This document shows positions 33,701 to 42,932 of a stretch of DNA of 54,369 bases, one piece after another (within the stretch, counting starts at the first letter, position 1; each line of letters begins with the position of its first letter). The position numbers and the translations under genes are program-made. Below the pieces are notes generated by a model. That model had not been told where the DNA came from and searched no databases. It saw only the letters and a list, made by a program, of their open reading frames with translations. The DNA comes from DATCMU01 sp036563245 (GTDB lineage Bacteria > Pseudomonadota > Alphaproteobacteria > Rhizobiales > Devosiaceae): NCBI GenBank assembly GCA_036563245.1, contig DATCMU010000020.1:1-54369 (forward strand), read 5' to 3'.

Positions 33701-34183
33701 ATGAACAAGCAATTCTCGCACGTCCCGGATGACCGGCCGGTCATCGAGATGACCCACCTTTATGATGCGCCGCGCGCCCTGGTCTGGGAGACTTTCACCA
33801 ATCCCGAACACCTGGTTCACTGGTGGGGTCCTGACGGGTTTACCATCGAGCACGAGAGCAGCGACTTCCGCGTCGGTGGGCACTGGAAATTCGTCATGGT
33901 CGGGCCGGACGGCACGCGGTGGCAGAATTATCACCAGTACACCGCCATCGACCCGATGGACTCGTTCAGCCATCGCCACGGCAGCAAACGCGACGACCCG
34001 GACGCACCCGACGAGATCATCTCGTTCGCCGATCGCGATGGCGGAACCGAGGTCACCATGCGCATGATCTTCAACAGCATGGCCGACCGTCAGCGCGTTC
34101 TCGCATTCCAGGCGGATACGCTTGGCCTGCAGACGCTCGCCAAGGCCGAAGCCTACATGGCCCGCACCGGTATGTCCGGCTGA
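33701..34183 (+). CDS. SRPBCC (AHSA1-type) protein, first of three
   Basis: 160 residues from ATG 33701. The N-terminal motif YDAPRALVWETFTNPEHL and HWWGPDGFT mark the AHSA1/SRPBCC fold, a hydrophobic ligand-binding cup. The related Aha1 C-terminal region is similar only in fold. The ligand and role are unknown. It is 26 bases after the ArsR gene. Confidence 0.88.
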   Translation: MNKQFSHVPDDRPVIEMTHLYDAPRALVWETFTNPEHLVHWWGPDGFTIEHESSDFRVGGHWKFVMVGPDGTRWQNYHQYTAIDPMDSFSHRHGSKRDDPDAPDEIISFADRDGGTEVTMRMIFNSMADRQRVLAFQADTLGLQTLAKAEAYMARTGMSG

Positions 34184-34216
34184 TCCAGCATTGCCCGAAA
34201 TGAAAGGACGAGAGTC

Positions 34217-34711
34217 ATGAAAACACCCATTCTACAGTCCGAGGATCTGCCGGAACTGGTCTCGGTACGCGAATTCGATGCCCCCCGGGAACTGGTCTGG
34301 AAGTGCTGGACCGATCCTGAACACTTCCCGCATTGGTTCTGTCCCACGGGCTTCACCACGACCCTGTGCGAGATGGACGTACGCCAGGGCGGCGGCTATC
34401 GCATCCACTGGCAGGACAAGCAAGGCAATACCTACCCCAACAAGGCGGAATACCGGGAGGTGACACCTCCGGGCCGCTTGGTCTACGCCGATACCTGGGA
34501 CGACGACAGGCCCGAGAACGAGGAAGTGGTTGTTACCGTGATCTTCGAGGATCTGGGCGGGCGAACCCGCATGACCAGCCGCTCCCTGTTCTCCAGCCAC
34601 GACCACCTCGAACGCATCAAGGCCATGGGTGTCGAGGCCGGTTGGGCCATGTTCCTGGATCGTCTTGACACATTCCTGGGCGAACTTCAGGCCGACGAAC
34701 CAAAGGCCTGA
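34217..34711 (+). CDS. SRPBCC (AHSA1-type) protein, second of three
   Basis: 164 residues. FDAPRELVWKCWTDPEHF and HWFCPTGFT are the family signature. The middle part has MDVRQGGGYRIHWQDKQG where the first paralogue has FRVGGHWKFVMVGPDG. The gene has GAAAGGACG before ATG 34217 and belongs to the ArsR cluster. Divergence between the paralogues suggests different ligands, but this cannot be tested here. Confidence 0.88.
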   Translation: MKTPILQSEDLPELVSVREFDAPRELVWKCWTDPEHFPHWFCPTGFTTTLCEMDVRQGGGYRIHWQDKQGNTYPNKAEYREVTPPGRLVYADTWDDDRPENEEVVVTVIFEDLGGRTRMTSRSLFSSHDHLERIKAMGVEAGWAMFLDRLDTFLGELQADEPKA

Positions 34712-34798
34712 ATGCGGCGTCGTACACATGAATGGTGCCGAGAACACTGCGAAATATGCCCCTGAAAAGAGGGGTTCGCCCAACATATCCGCAACGAG

Positions 34799-35299
34799 AT
34801 GAACGCCATGAACGAAATGAATGTCGATCTGACCGAGCCCCGCGAAATGGTGCTCACCCGCGTGTTCGACGCGCCGCGGGACCTTGTATGGCGTTGCTGG
34901 ACCGATCCGCGGATGTTCGCGCAATGGTGGGGCCCCGAGGGCTTCACCAATCGTTGCGAATTCGACCTGCGGCCCGGCGGCCGGCAGAGTATCGTGATGA
35001 TCGCCCCCGACGGCACCGAGATTCCCGTCGGCGCGCGCTATGTCGAGATCGTCGAAGGCGAAAGGATCGTCGGGCGACTTGAAGGCGACAGCCATCCACA
35101 AGGCGAGGTCGTCTCCTCAATCACCATGGTCGTGACCTTCAAGGATACGGCAGGTGGCGGAACGGTGCTCACCGTGCGCCAGATCTTCGATACGCCGGCG
35201 TTCCGCGACGCCAACATGAAGATGGGCGCCGAAGCGGGCTGGCGGCAGAGTTTCGTCAAGCTCGATCGACTGCTGACAGAAATTGGCATGAGTATGTGA
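34799..35299 (+). CDS. SRPBCC (AHSA1-type) protein, third of three
   Basis: 166 residues. FDAPRDLVWRCWTDPRMF and QWWGPEGFT repeat the family signature, with FDLRPGGRQSIVM following. The 87-base gap before it is larger than between the other two, and includes a short hairpin-like CCCCTGAAAAGAGGGG. ATG 34799 is in a run of Met codons (MNAMNEM), so the exact start is uncertain by up to 6 residues. Confidence 0.87.
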   Translation: MNAMNEMNVDLTEPREMVLTRVFDAPRDLVWRCWTDPRMFAQWWGPEGFTNRCEFDLRPGGRQSIVMIAPDGTEIPVGARYVEIVEGERIVGRLEGDSHPQGEVVSSITMVVTFKDTAGGGTVLTVRQIFDTPAFRDANMKMGAEAGWRQSFVKLDRLLTEIGMSM

Positions 35300-35621
35300 A
35301 AAGGATCGCCCGTGCTGTTCGCCGTACCGGCGTCCGGGTCTGCTTCATTGACCGCAAACCGCCCATTCGGGCACAGAGGCAAAAGTGCAACACTAATGGT
35401 CGCAGAATCGCGCGGAATGTCGATTTCGGCTTTCCAAGGACCGCGACCGGCAGTAGAAGCCTGCTCCATTTTGTCGCAGGCGCCCCGACGCGGCACCGGG
35501 CGAGTACGGGCCCCGGCGCTTGAGCAGCCACGATGCGCTCAAGCCTGGTGCGATGGCCTGAACCAACACTGTGAAACGATGCGAACGGGACAGCGGTCCC
35601 GTTCGGCAAGGAATTGAAACC
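35300..35621. other. Intergenic region before the Bcr/CflA gene, only a hairpin seen
   Basis: 322 bases with no convincing gene. Short open frames on either strand are antisense or lack a ribosome-binding site. The only structured feature is a perfect hairpin at 35582-35605, described separately. Confidence 0.5.
35582..35605 (+). promoter_or_regulatory. Perfect 10-bp inverted repeat just upstream of the efflux gene
   Basis: CGAACGGGAC (35582-35591) and GTCCCGTTCG (35596-35605) flank an AGCG loop and end 16 bases before the MFS start codon. It could be a regulator operator or an RNA stem near the ribosome-binding site (AAGGAATTG). Confidence 0.45.
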
Positions 35622-36818
35622 ATGGATTCGAAACTTCTCAAACTCGCCCTGATACTGGGCCTGATGTCGGCCATCGGGCCGTTTGCCATCGACATGTACC
35701 TTCCTGCCCTTCCAGACGTGGCCGCCGAATTCGACGCGCCGGTCGCCTATGCGCAGTGGACCCTGATGGCCTTCTTCGTCGCCTTCGGCGTCTCCCAGCT
35801 GTTCTATGGCCCGGCCAGCGACATGTTCGGGCGCAAGCCGCCGATCTATTTCGGCCTTGCGGTCTTTTCCCTGGCATCGATCGGGTGCGCGTTGGCGCCC
35901 AGCATCGAGGTACTGATCGCCTTGCGTTTCATCCAGGGGATCGGTGCGGCCGCGGTCATGTCGATCCCGCGCGCCATCATCCGCGACCTTTATACCGGCG
36001 CCAAGGCGACCCGGCTGATGTCGACCATCATGCTGGTTATCTCGGTCTCCCCCATGCTGGCGCCCCTGGTGGGCAGCACGCTGATCGTCCCCTTCGGCTG
36101 GCGTTCGGTATTCGTTGCGGTGATGGTGGCGACCGCGGTGAGCCTGGCGCTTGCCCTGTTCGCGCTGCCCGAGACCCGTCAGCGCGCCGACCGCAGTCCG
36201 TTCGAGGGCCGCGCCATGCTGCGCAATTTCGGCACGCTGCTGCGCGATCCCTCGTTCATGGGACTGACGTTCATCGGCGGGCTGGGCATGTCGGCATTCT
36301 TCACCTTCCTTGCCTCGTCCTCCTTTATCTACATGGAGTTCTATGGCCTGACGCCGACCCAGTTCTCGCTGGCTTTCGCCATCAACGCGCTCGGGTTCTT
36401 CTCGGCTTCCCAGTTTGCAGCCAACCTGACGGCCCGGCTCGGCGCGGAGCGGCTGATCCGGCTTTCGACATTCGGCTACTCCCTGGTCAGCCTTGCTCTT
36501 CTGGGGCTGTTCGCCGTCGGGGCTGGTTCCCTGCCGCTGCTCGTTGGGCTGCTGGTCCTGTCCAACGTCTTCATGGGCTTCATCATGCCGTCCTCCATGG
36601 TCCTGGCGCTGGAGAACCACGGCCCGATCGCCGGAGCGGCCGCTTCCCTTGGCGGGACAATGCAGATGCTGTTGGGGGCCCTCGCCATGGTCGTCTCCAG
36701 CCTTCTGTTCAACGGCACCCCGATCCCGATGCTCAGCGTGATCGGCGTGTGCGCGTTCGGCGCGCTGGTTCTCGCCATCGTCACTGTGCGTTCGCCCAGC
36801 GTGCAGCCGGCGGAATAA
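35622..36818 (+). CDS. Bcr/CflA-family multidrug efflux transporter (MFS)
   Basis: 398 residues from ATG 35622. Twelve hydrophobic segments and the Bcr/CflA signatures IDMYLPALPDVAAEF near the N-terminus and RFIQGIGAAAVMSIPRAI in helix 4. DMFGRKPPIYFG is MFS motif A. It is predicted to be a proton-driven exporter of drugs or metabolites in the inner membrane; the substrate is unknown. A strong bidirectional terminator follows. Confidence 0.92.
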   Translation: MDSKLLKLALILGLMSAIGPFAIDMYLPALPDVAAEFDAPVAYAQWTLMAFFVAFGVSQLFYGPASDMFGRKPPIYFGLAVFSLASIGCALAPSIEVLIALRFIQGIGAAAVMSIPRAIIRDLYTGAKATRLMSTIMLVISVSPMLAPLVGSTLIVPFGWRSVFVAVMVATAVSLALALFALPETRQRADRSPFEGRAMLRNFGTLLRDPSFMGLTFIGGLGMSAFFTFLASSSFIYMEFYGLTPTQFSLAFAINALGFFSASQFAANLTARLGAERLIRLSTFGYSLVSLALLGLFAVGAGSLPLLVGLLVLSNVFMGFIMPSSMVLALENHGPIAGAAASLGGTMQMLLGALAMVVSSLLFNGTPIPMLSVIGVCAFGALVLAIVTVRSPSVQPAE

Positions 36819-36820
36819 GG

Positions 36821-36864
36821 AAAAAGCGGCCGGGGGACACCTGTTCCCCGGCCGCTCGCTTTTC
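36821..36864. terminator. Bidirectional terminator between the MFS and pyruvate carboxylase genes
   Basis: GCGGCCGGGG (36826-36835) pairs perfectly with CCCCGGCCGC (36846-36855). AAAAA precedes the stem and TCGCTTTT follows, so it serves both convergent genes. Confidence 0.85.
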
Positions 36865-36888
36865 CGGCTTGTCCGGCCTGCGTCCGTG

Positions 36889-39800
36889 CTATTCGAACCG
36901 GACCAGCAGATCCTTGGCATCGATCTGATCGCCCGGCTTCACCAGCACTTCCGCCACGACCCCGTCGATCTCGGCGTGGATGGCTGTTTCCATCTTCATC
37001 GCCTCGATCGACAACAGGACGTCGCCCGCCGTCACGGTCTGCCCGACCTTGACCGCAAGGGTCGAAATGACCCCCGGCATCGGCGCGCCGACCTGCGTTT
37101 TTTCCCCAGCCGCGGCCTTGGGCCGAACCACGATCTCACCCACTTTCAGCCGGTCGGGCACGCTGACCGAGCGCGGCTGGCCATTGAGTTCGAAGAACAC
37201 CCGCACCATGCCCTTGTCGTTGGTCTCGGAGCGCCCAAGGTACTGCAAGACCAGCGTCTTGCCCTTTTCCAGCTCGATCAGTTGCTCTTCGCCAGTGGTC
37301 AGTCCGTAAAAATATGCGGGCGTGGAGAGGACCGAAGTGGGGCCATAGGCGTCCTGCGCCTTCACGAACTCGGTGAAGACCTTGGGATACATCAGATAGG
37401 ACGCAAGCCGCAGGTCGTCGATTTCGACACCGGTAATCTGCTCGGCTTCCTTGCGTTCACCTTCCAGATCGACCGGCTTGAGGTACGCCCCTGGCCGCTC
37501 GGTCAGCGGTTGGCGGCCCTTGAGCACCTTCTTCTGCAGGGCCTGCGGGAAGCCGCCCGGCGGCTGGCCGAGATCTCCCGCGAAGAACCCCACGACCGAA
37601 TCGGGAAAGGCAACGTCGCGCGCCGGATCCTCGACCTCCGCCCGCGTCAGCCCCGAAGACACCATCGACAGCGCCATGTCGCCAACGACCTTGGAGGATG
37701 GGGTCACCTTGACGATGTCGCCGAACATCTGGTTCACGTCGGCATATGCCTTCGCCACCTCGTGCCAGCGGCTCTCCAGCCCCAGGGAGCGCGCCTGCTC
37801 CTTGAGATTGGTGAACTGGCCGCCCGGCATTTCATGCAGGTAGACTTCAGACGCCCCGGACCTCAGGTCGCTCTCGAAGGCGCGATACTGGTTGCGCACC
37901 GCTTCCCAGTAGAACGAGATCTGTCGGATGGCCTCCGGTTCGAAGCCCGGATCGCGGTCCGTATCGCCAAGGGCGGCGACCACCGATCCGAAACAGGCCT
38001 GCGAGGTGGCCCCGGACATGGAATCCATCGCCGCGTCTATGGCATCCACCCCCGCCTCGGCCGCGGCCAGCAGCGTTGCCGCCGCGGCCCCCGAGGTGTC
38101 GTGCATGTGCAGGTGGATCGGAAGATCGGTCTCCTGCCTGAGTGTGGTGATGAGCCTGGTCGCCGCGGCTGGCTTGAGCAGGCCGGCCATGTCCTTGATG
38201 GCCAGGATATGTACGCCGGCGGCTTCGAGTTCCCTGGCCAGGCCCACATAGTACTTGAGGTCGTACTTGGCCCGGTCCGGGTCCAGCATGTCGCCCGTAT
38301 AGCAGATCGTGCCCTCGGCGATCTTGCCGGTGTCCAGCACCGCATCGATGGAGACGCGCATGTTCTCCACCCAGTTCAGGCAATCGAAGATGCGGAACAG
38401 GTCGACGCCTCCAGCGGCGGCCTGACGCACGAAGAACTCGACCACATTGTCCGCATAATTTGTGTAGCCGACACCGTTCGAGCCGCGCAGCAGCATCTGG
38501 GTGAGGATATTCGGCGCTTCCTCCCGGATGATGGCCAGCCGCTCCCACGGATCCTCGTTGAGGAACCGCATGGCCACGTCGAACGTGGCGCCGCCCCAGC
38601 ATTCCAGCGACAAGAGGTTCGGCAGGCCGCGCGAATAGGCGCGCGCGATCCTGACGATGTCGTGGGTGCGCATGCGTGTCGCCAGAAGCGACTGGTGCGC
38701 ATCGCGCATCGTGGTGTCGGTCATCAGGATCCGATCCTGCGCCTTCATCCACCTCGCAAAACCTTTGGCGCCTTCGCGCTCGAGCACCTGCCGGCTGCCC
38801 TCGATGACCGGCAGCGGCGGGAATTCGGGAACCACTGGCGCCGCCGCATTGGCCGGCGGCCTCGGCCGGTCGCGGGCCTCGGGATGCCCGTTCACCGTCA
38901 CATCCGCCAGATAAGTCAGCAGCTTGGTCGCGCGGTCCCGCCGCTTGGGAATGTCGAACAGCTCCGGTGTGGTGTCGATGAACCGGGTCGTATAGGTGTT
39001 GTTGCGGAAACTGGGGTGATCGATGATGTTTTCGAGAAACGCCAGGTTCGTCGAGACGCCGCGTATGCGGAATTCACGCAGCGCGCGATCCATGCGCGCG
39101 ATCGCCTCTTCCGGGGTCGGCGCCCAGCACGTGACCTTTTCCAGCAGCGGGTCGTAGAAGCGCGTTATCACCGCGCCCGAATAGGCCGTTCCGCCATCCA
39201 GGCGCACCCCGAAACCGGTCGCGCCGCGATAGGCGGTGATCCGGCCATAGTCGGGAATGAAGTTCTCTTCGGGATCCTCGGTCGTTACCCGGCACTGCAG
39301 CGCATGGCCGTTGAGCCGGATATTCTCCTGGGGCGGCACGCCCGATTCCGGCGTGCCGATCACAGCGCCCTCCGCTATGCGGATCTGCGCCTTCACGATG
39401 TCGATGCCGGTGACTTCCTCGGTGACCGTGTGCTCGACCTGGATGCGCGGATTGACCTCGATGAAATAGAACTTGTCGGAATCCGCATCCATGAGGAACT
39501 CGACAGTGCCCGCGCCGCGATAGCCCGCGCTGCGTCCGAGCCTGGTCGCGGCCTCGGTCAGCCCTTTTCGAACCTCGGCGGACAGGTAGGGGGCCGGCGC
39601 GCGCTCCACAACCTTCTGGTTGCGCCGCTGCACAGAGCAGTCGCGCTCGAACAGGTGCACCAGATTGCCGTGGTCATCGCCGATCAGTTGGACCTCGACG
39701 TGACGGGCGCGCTCCACCAGCTTTTCGAAATACATCTCGTCCTTGCCGAACGCAGCCTTGGCTTCGCGCTTGGCTTCGGGAACCTCGGACCTGAGATCCT

Positions 39801-40329
39801 TCTCCGAGCGGATGGTGCGCATGCCGCGCCCGCCCCCGCCCCAGGACGCCTTGAGCATGAGCGGATAGCCGATCTCGGCTGCCATGCGCGCGCATTCGTC
39901 GATATCGTCGGGCAGGGGCTCGGTCGCGGGTACCACCGGCACGCCCGCGGCGACCGCCATGTTACGTGCCGCCACCTTGTTGCCCAGGTCGCGCATCGTC
40001 TGCGCCCTTGGACCGATGAAGATGATCCCGGCGTCGGCGCAGGCATCGGCGAATTCAGGGCTTTCGGACAGAAGTCCGTAGCCCGGGTGGATGGCGTCAG
40101 CCCCCGAAATACGGGCGATCCGGATGTATTCGTCGATTTGCAGATAGGCCTCGACCGGGCCCTTGCCCTTGCCGATCAGATAGGCTTCGTCCGCCTTGAA
40201 GCGGTGCAGGGCCAGCTTGTCCTCTTCTGCGAAGACGGCGACCGTCTTCAGACCGAGTTCATTGGCAGCGCGAAACACGCGAATGGCGATTTCGCTCCGG
40301 TTGGCGACGAGAATCTTCTTGATGGTCAT
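36889..40329 (-). CDS. pyc: Pyruvate carboxylase
   Basis: 1146 residues from ATG 40329. N-terminal biotin carboxylase (~1-455, starting IKKILVANRSEIAIRVF, ATP-grasp region around GGGGRGMR), a carboxyltransferase TIM barrel (~530-800, with DTTMRDAHQSLLATRMR), a PC tetramerisation region, and the biotin carrier at the end with the biotinylated K1112 in EAMKMET. It converts pyruvate to oxaloacetate, an anaplerotic step. The long opposite-strand open frame is a codon-usage shadow. Confidence 0.97.
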   Translation of the reverse strand: MTIKKILVANRSEIAIRVFRAANELGLKTVAVFAEEDKLALHRFKADEAYLIGKGKGPVEAYLQIDEYIRIARISGADAIHPGYGLLSESPEFADACADAGIIFIGPRAQTMRDLGNKVAARNMAVAAGVPVVPATEPLPDDIDECARMAAEIGYPLMLKASWGGGGRGMRTIRSEKDLRSEVPEAKREAKAAFGKDEMYFEKLVERARHVEVQLIGDDHGNLVHLFERDCSVQRRNQKVVERAPAPYLSAEVRKGLTEAATRLGRSAGYRGAGTVEFLMDADSDKFYFIEVNPRIQVEHTVTEEVTGIDIVKAQIRIAEGAVIGTPESGVPPQENIRLNGHALQCRVTTEDPEENFIPDYGRITAYRGATGFGVRLDGGTAYSGAVITRFYDPLLEKVTCWAPTPEEAIARMDRALREFRIRGVSTNLAFLENIIDHPSFRNNTYTTRFIDTTPELFDIPKRRDRATKLLTYLADVTVNGHPEARDRPRPPANAAAPVVPEFPPLPVIEGSRQVLEREGAKGFARWMKAQDRILMTDTTMRDAHQSLLATRMRTHDIVRIARAYSRGLPNLLSLECWGGATFDVAMRFLNEDPWERLAIIREEAPNILTQMLLRGSNGVGYTNYADNVVEFFVRQAAAGGVDLFRIFDCLNWVENMRVSIDAVLDTGKIAEGTICYTGDMLDPDRAKYDLKYYVGLARELEAAGVHILAIKDMAGLLKPAAATRLITTLRQETDLPIHLHMHDTSGAAAATLLAAAEAGVDAIDAAMDSMSGATSQACFGSVVAALGDTDRDPGFEPEAIRQISFYWEAVRNQYRAFESDLRSGASEVYLHEMPGGQFTNLKEQARSLGLESRWHEVAKAYADVNQMFGDIVKVTPSSKVVGDMALSMVSSGLTRAEVEDPARDVAFPDSVVGFFAGDLGQPPGGFPQALQKKVLKGRQPLTERPGAYLKPVDLEGERKEAEQITGVEIDDLRLASYLMYPKVFTEFVKAQDAYGPTSVLSTPAYFYGLTTGEEQLIELEKGKTLVLQYLGRSETNDKGMVRVFFELNGQPRSVSVPDRLKVGEIVVRPKAAAGEKTQVGAPMPGVISTLAVKVGQTVTAGDVLLSIEAMKMETAIHAEIDGVVAEVLVKPGDQIDAKDLLVRFE

Positions 40330-40396
40330 CCACAATCCCGATGCGTGAGCTGAAATACCGATATGCCCGGCGAAACGCCCCGGCACATATAGGCAA

Positions 40397-40819
40397 TTAG
40401 GCGAGTGGGCCGCTCAGGTGCCCAAGCAGGTGCGACATGTCATACCCCGCTTTGGCGGCAGCCTGGACGATCTCGTCCGGCGCGAGTTGGCCGGCCTGCG
40501 ACAGTGCCCACAAAGTCGTCGAGCGCGTGCCGCTGCGACAGAAGCAGAAAACCGGCCCGCCGCTTTCGGCAAGCGCTTCGCGGGTCTGCGCGATCATGTC
40601 GGGACTGACGCCCGCACGCCCCATGGGGATGGCATGGTAGCCCAGGCCCGCCGCCTCGGCCGCGGCGGCGATTTCCGCCCCCGTCGGCTGGCCGGGCGAT
40701 TCACCGTCGGGGCGGTTGTTGACGATGGCGACGAACCCCATGGCCTTGAGCGTTGCGACGTCTCCGGGCGCGATCTGCCCGCCGACACTGACCTGCTCGT
40801 TGATCTGCTTGACTTCCAA
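40397..40819 (-). CDS. TIGR01244-type (DUF442) phosphatase/sulfurtransferase-like protein
   Basis: 140 residues. The active-site-like loop is FCRSGTRS with C94 and R99, similar to the dual-specificity phosphatase and rhodanese loops of the beta-lactamase-hydrolase-like (Blh) family. VNNRPDGE lies near residue 34. Relatives are linked to sulfide oxidation or to biofilm control. Here it is alone (no Blh metallo-hydrolase domain attached) between pyc and the betaine importer. Confidence 0.8.
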   Translation of the reverse strand: MEVKQINEQVSVGGQIAPGDVATLKAMGFVAIVNNRPDGESPGQPTGAEIAAAAEAAGLGYHAIPMGRAGVSPDMIAQTREALAESGGPVFCFCRSGTRSTTLWALSQAGQLAPDEIVQAAAKAGYDMSHLLGHLSGPLA

Positions 40820-40949
40820 CTGCTATCTCCCGATCGAGCTTGCGACCCCCATGCCCCTCAGGCGTCAGGCAAAGCTTATACGCGCGCAATCGGCGATTTC
40901 GCAATATCGGGCAGAGACGGGCGGCCGGTTCTGGCTTTGGCGGCCTCGT

Positions 40950-41981
40950 CTAGCCGCCATTGGTCGCTGCCTGATGGCGGGCCAGCGCCTTGATCACACG
41001 CCTGGCCGTTACCCGCCCGATCAGATCGCCATTTTCATCGGTCACGCCGACCCAGTCATGCTCGGCGAACAGGGGCAGCACGTCCTCGCACGACGACGTT
41101 TCGGGCACCGAGTACTCGCAATTCTCGGTCACGCCCCGTTCCATGATCGTGCGCACGTGGATGACCCGCGCCTTGTTCACATCGCGCACGAACTCGGCCA
41201 CATGATCGTTTTCCGGTTCGAGGATGATCTCCTCGGGGCGACCGACCTGCTGGATTTCGCCGTCCTGCAGGATGGCGATGCGCCCCCCGATCTTGATCGC
41301 TTCGTCGAAATCGTGGGAGATGAACAATATGGTCTTGTTCAAAGTCTTCTGCAGGTCGAGCAGTTGGTCCTGCATGCCTGAACGGATCAGCGGATCAAGG
41401 GCTGAAAACGCTTCGTCCATCAACAGGATGTCCGTATCCATCGCCAGCGCCCTGGCGAGCCCGACGCGCTGCTGCTGGCCGCCGGAGAGCTGGTGCGGGC
41501 GCGAGTTCTCGTAACCGGCCAGCCCCACGGTCTCGATCCATTTTGCCGCCGCCTCATGCCGCTCGGCGCGGCCCACACCGCGCACCTCAAGGCCGTAGGC
41601 GACATTGTCGATCACCGAACGGTGCGGCAACAGGCCGAATTTCTGGAACACCATGGCGATCTTGGTACGCCGGAAGGTACGAAGCTGATCGAGCGACATG
41701 CCCATCACGTCCGTCCCATCCACCGTGATTTCCCCGGCCGTGGGATCGATCAGCCGGTTGACATGGCGGATCAGCGTGGACTTGCCCGAACCGGACAGGC
41801 CCATCACCACGAAGATCTCTCCCGGCTCCACGCTGAGCGATACATTGGAGAGCCCCACCACATGGTTGGTCTCGGCCTGCAATTCGGCCTTCGACTTGCC
41901 GGCGCGCAATTCGGCCAGCGCGGCCTGCGGGTCGGGGCCGAAGATCTTGGTGACGCCGTTGATTTCGATTCCTGCACTCAT
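40950..41981 (-). CDS. proV: Glycine betaine/proline ABC transporter, ATP-binding protein
   Basis: 343 residues. Walker A is GLSGSGKST, the signature is LSGGQQQR, Walker B is ILLMDEAFSALDP. The ~80-residue C-terminal extension (FAEHDWVGVTDENGDLIG) is a single CBS-like unit; OpuA/ProV proteins carry two CBS domains, so the ionic-strength sensor is shorter here. It ends the proXWV cluster. It overlaps proW by four bases. Confidence 0.93.
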   Translation of the reverse strand: MSAGIEINGVTKIFGPDPQAALAELRAGKSKAELQAETNHVVGLSNVSLSVEPGEIFVVMGLSGSGKSTLIRHVNRLIDPTAGEITVDGTDVMGMSLDQLRTFRRTKIAMVFQKFGLLPHRSVIDNVAYGLEVRGVGRAERHEAAAKWIETVGLAGYENSRPHQLSGGQQQRVGLARALAMDTDILLMDEAFSALDPLIRSGMQDQLLDLQKTLNKTILFISHDFDEAIKIGGRIAILQDGEIQQVGRPEEIILEPENDHVAEFVRDVNKARVIHVRTIMERGVTENCEYSVPETSSCEDVLPLFAEHDWVGVTDENGDLIGRVTARRVIKALARHQAATNGG

Positions 41982-42847
41982 GTGCGCGCCTCCAGTCCGA
42001 TGCGAGCCTGCAGCCGCTTGCCATAGGCCTGGGTAATCCGGTCGAACACGATGGCCAGCGCCACGATCCCCAGTCCAGCAAAGAGCCCACGGCTCACCTC
42101 GAGCCGCCCGATCCCTTGCAACACCTGGTAGCCAAGGCCACCGGCGCCGATCATCGAGGCAATCACCACCATGGCCAGGGCCATCATGGTCGTCTGGTTG
42201 ATGCCCGCGAGTATGGTGGGCAGGGCCAGGGGGATCTGCACCCCGAACAGACGCTGCCTTGGGCTGGTGCCAAAGGCGCGGGCCGCCTCCATCACCGCCG
42301 GATCGACCATGCGGATGCCCAGATCGGTCAGCCGCGCCAGGGGCGGCGACGCATAAACCACGGTGGCCATAAGTGCCGGCACCTTGCCCGGCCCGAAGAT
42401 CATCACCACCGGTATGAGATAGACGAAACTGGGCATGGTCTGCATCAGGTCGAGGATCGGGGTGAGAATGCGGCGCACGACCAGCGAGCGCGCCATCAGG
42501 ATGCCCACGGGTATCGAAATCGCGATCGCCGTCAGGGTCGCCGAGATCATTAGCGCCATCGTGGTCAGCGCATCATCCCACAGGTCCATGAAGCCCAGAA
42601 ACAGCATGGAAACCAGCACGACTGCCGGCAAGGCGATCCGTCGCGTCGCAGCCCATGCAAGACCGGTCAGCACGACGATGATCAGCCACCACGGCAGGAA
42701 ATGAAGAAATCGCTCGATGCTGATGAGCATGACCAGCAATGGATGAGCGGCGGTTTCAAGCGCCGTGCCCCAGTTGGCAACCACCCAGTTGATGCCGTCG
42801 TCCACCGCGAATCTGAGCGGCTTTGTGTTTATGAAATCCGGAAACAC
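41978..42847 (-). CDS. proW: Glycine betaine/proline ABC transporter, permease
   Basis: 289 residues with about six to seven membrane helices and a typical binding-protein-dependent transport motif (EAARAFGTSPRQRLFGVQIPLALPTI). It is the ProW/OpuAB type. The gene follows proX after 85 bases that contain a hairpin. Substrate assignment follows the ProX and ProV similarity; choline or related betaines are possible. Confidence 0.92.
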   Translation of the reverse strand: MFPDFINTKPLRFAVDDGINWVVANWGTALETAAHPLLVMLISIERFLHFLPWWLIIVVLTGLAWAATRRIALPAVVLVSMLFLGFMDLWDDALTTMALMISATLTAIAISIPVGILMARSLVVRRILTPILDLMQTMPSFVYLIPVVMIFGPGKVPALMATVVYASPPLARLTDLGIRMVDPAVMEAARAFGTSPRQRLFGVQIPLALPTILAGINQTTMMALAMVVIASMIGAGGLGYQVLQGIGRLEVSRGLFAGLGIVALAIVFDRITQAYGKRLQARIGLEART

Positions 42848-42881
42848 CCTGTGTCACCTCCGTCAGGGAATGCCACGCGAA

Positions 42882-42906
42882 CGGCCGGACGAAGATCGCC
42901 CGGCCG
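42882..42906 (-). other. Intercistronic hairpin between proX and proW
   Basis: CGGCCGG (42882-42888) pairs with CCGGCCG (42900-42906) around an 11-base loop, in the 85-base gap. No T-run follows. Such stems often lie between binding-protein and permease genes and leave more transcript for the binding protein. Confidence 0.45.
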
Positions 42907-42932
42907 AAAATTGACGTAGCTAGGCTGAGCAG

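Noticed and set aside
35256..36920. A 554-residue minus-strand open frame opposite the Bcr/CflA gene
   Set aside because: Low-complexity R/Q/H/D-rich composition and no motif; the efflux gene on the other strand is clear.
36886..40353. A 1155-residue open frame on the plus strand across the whole pyruvate carboxylase gene
   Set aside because: It is exactly antisense to pyc, has no recognisable domain and an unusual His/Arg/Asp-rich composition typical of GC-rich antisense shadows. pyc is unmistakable on the minus strand.
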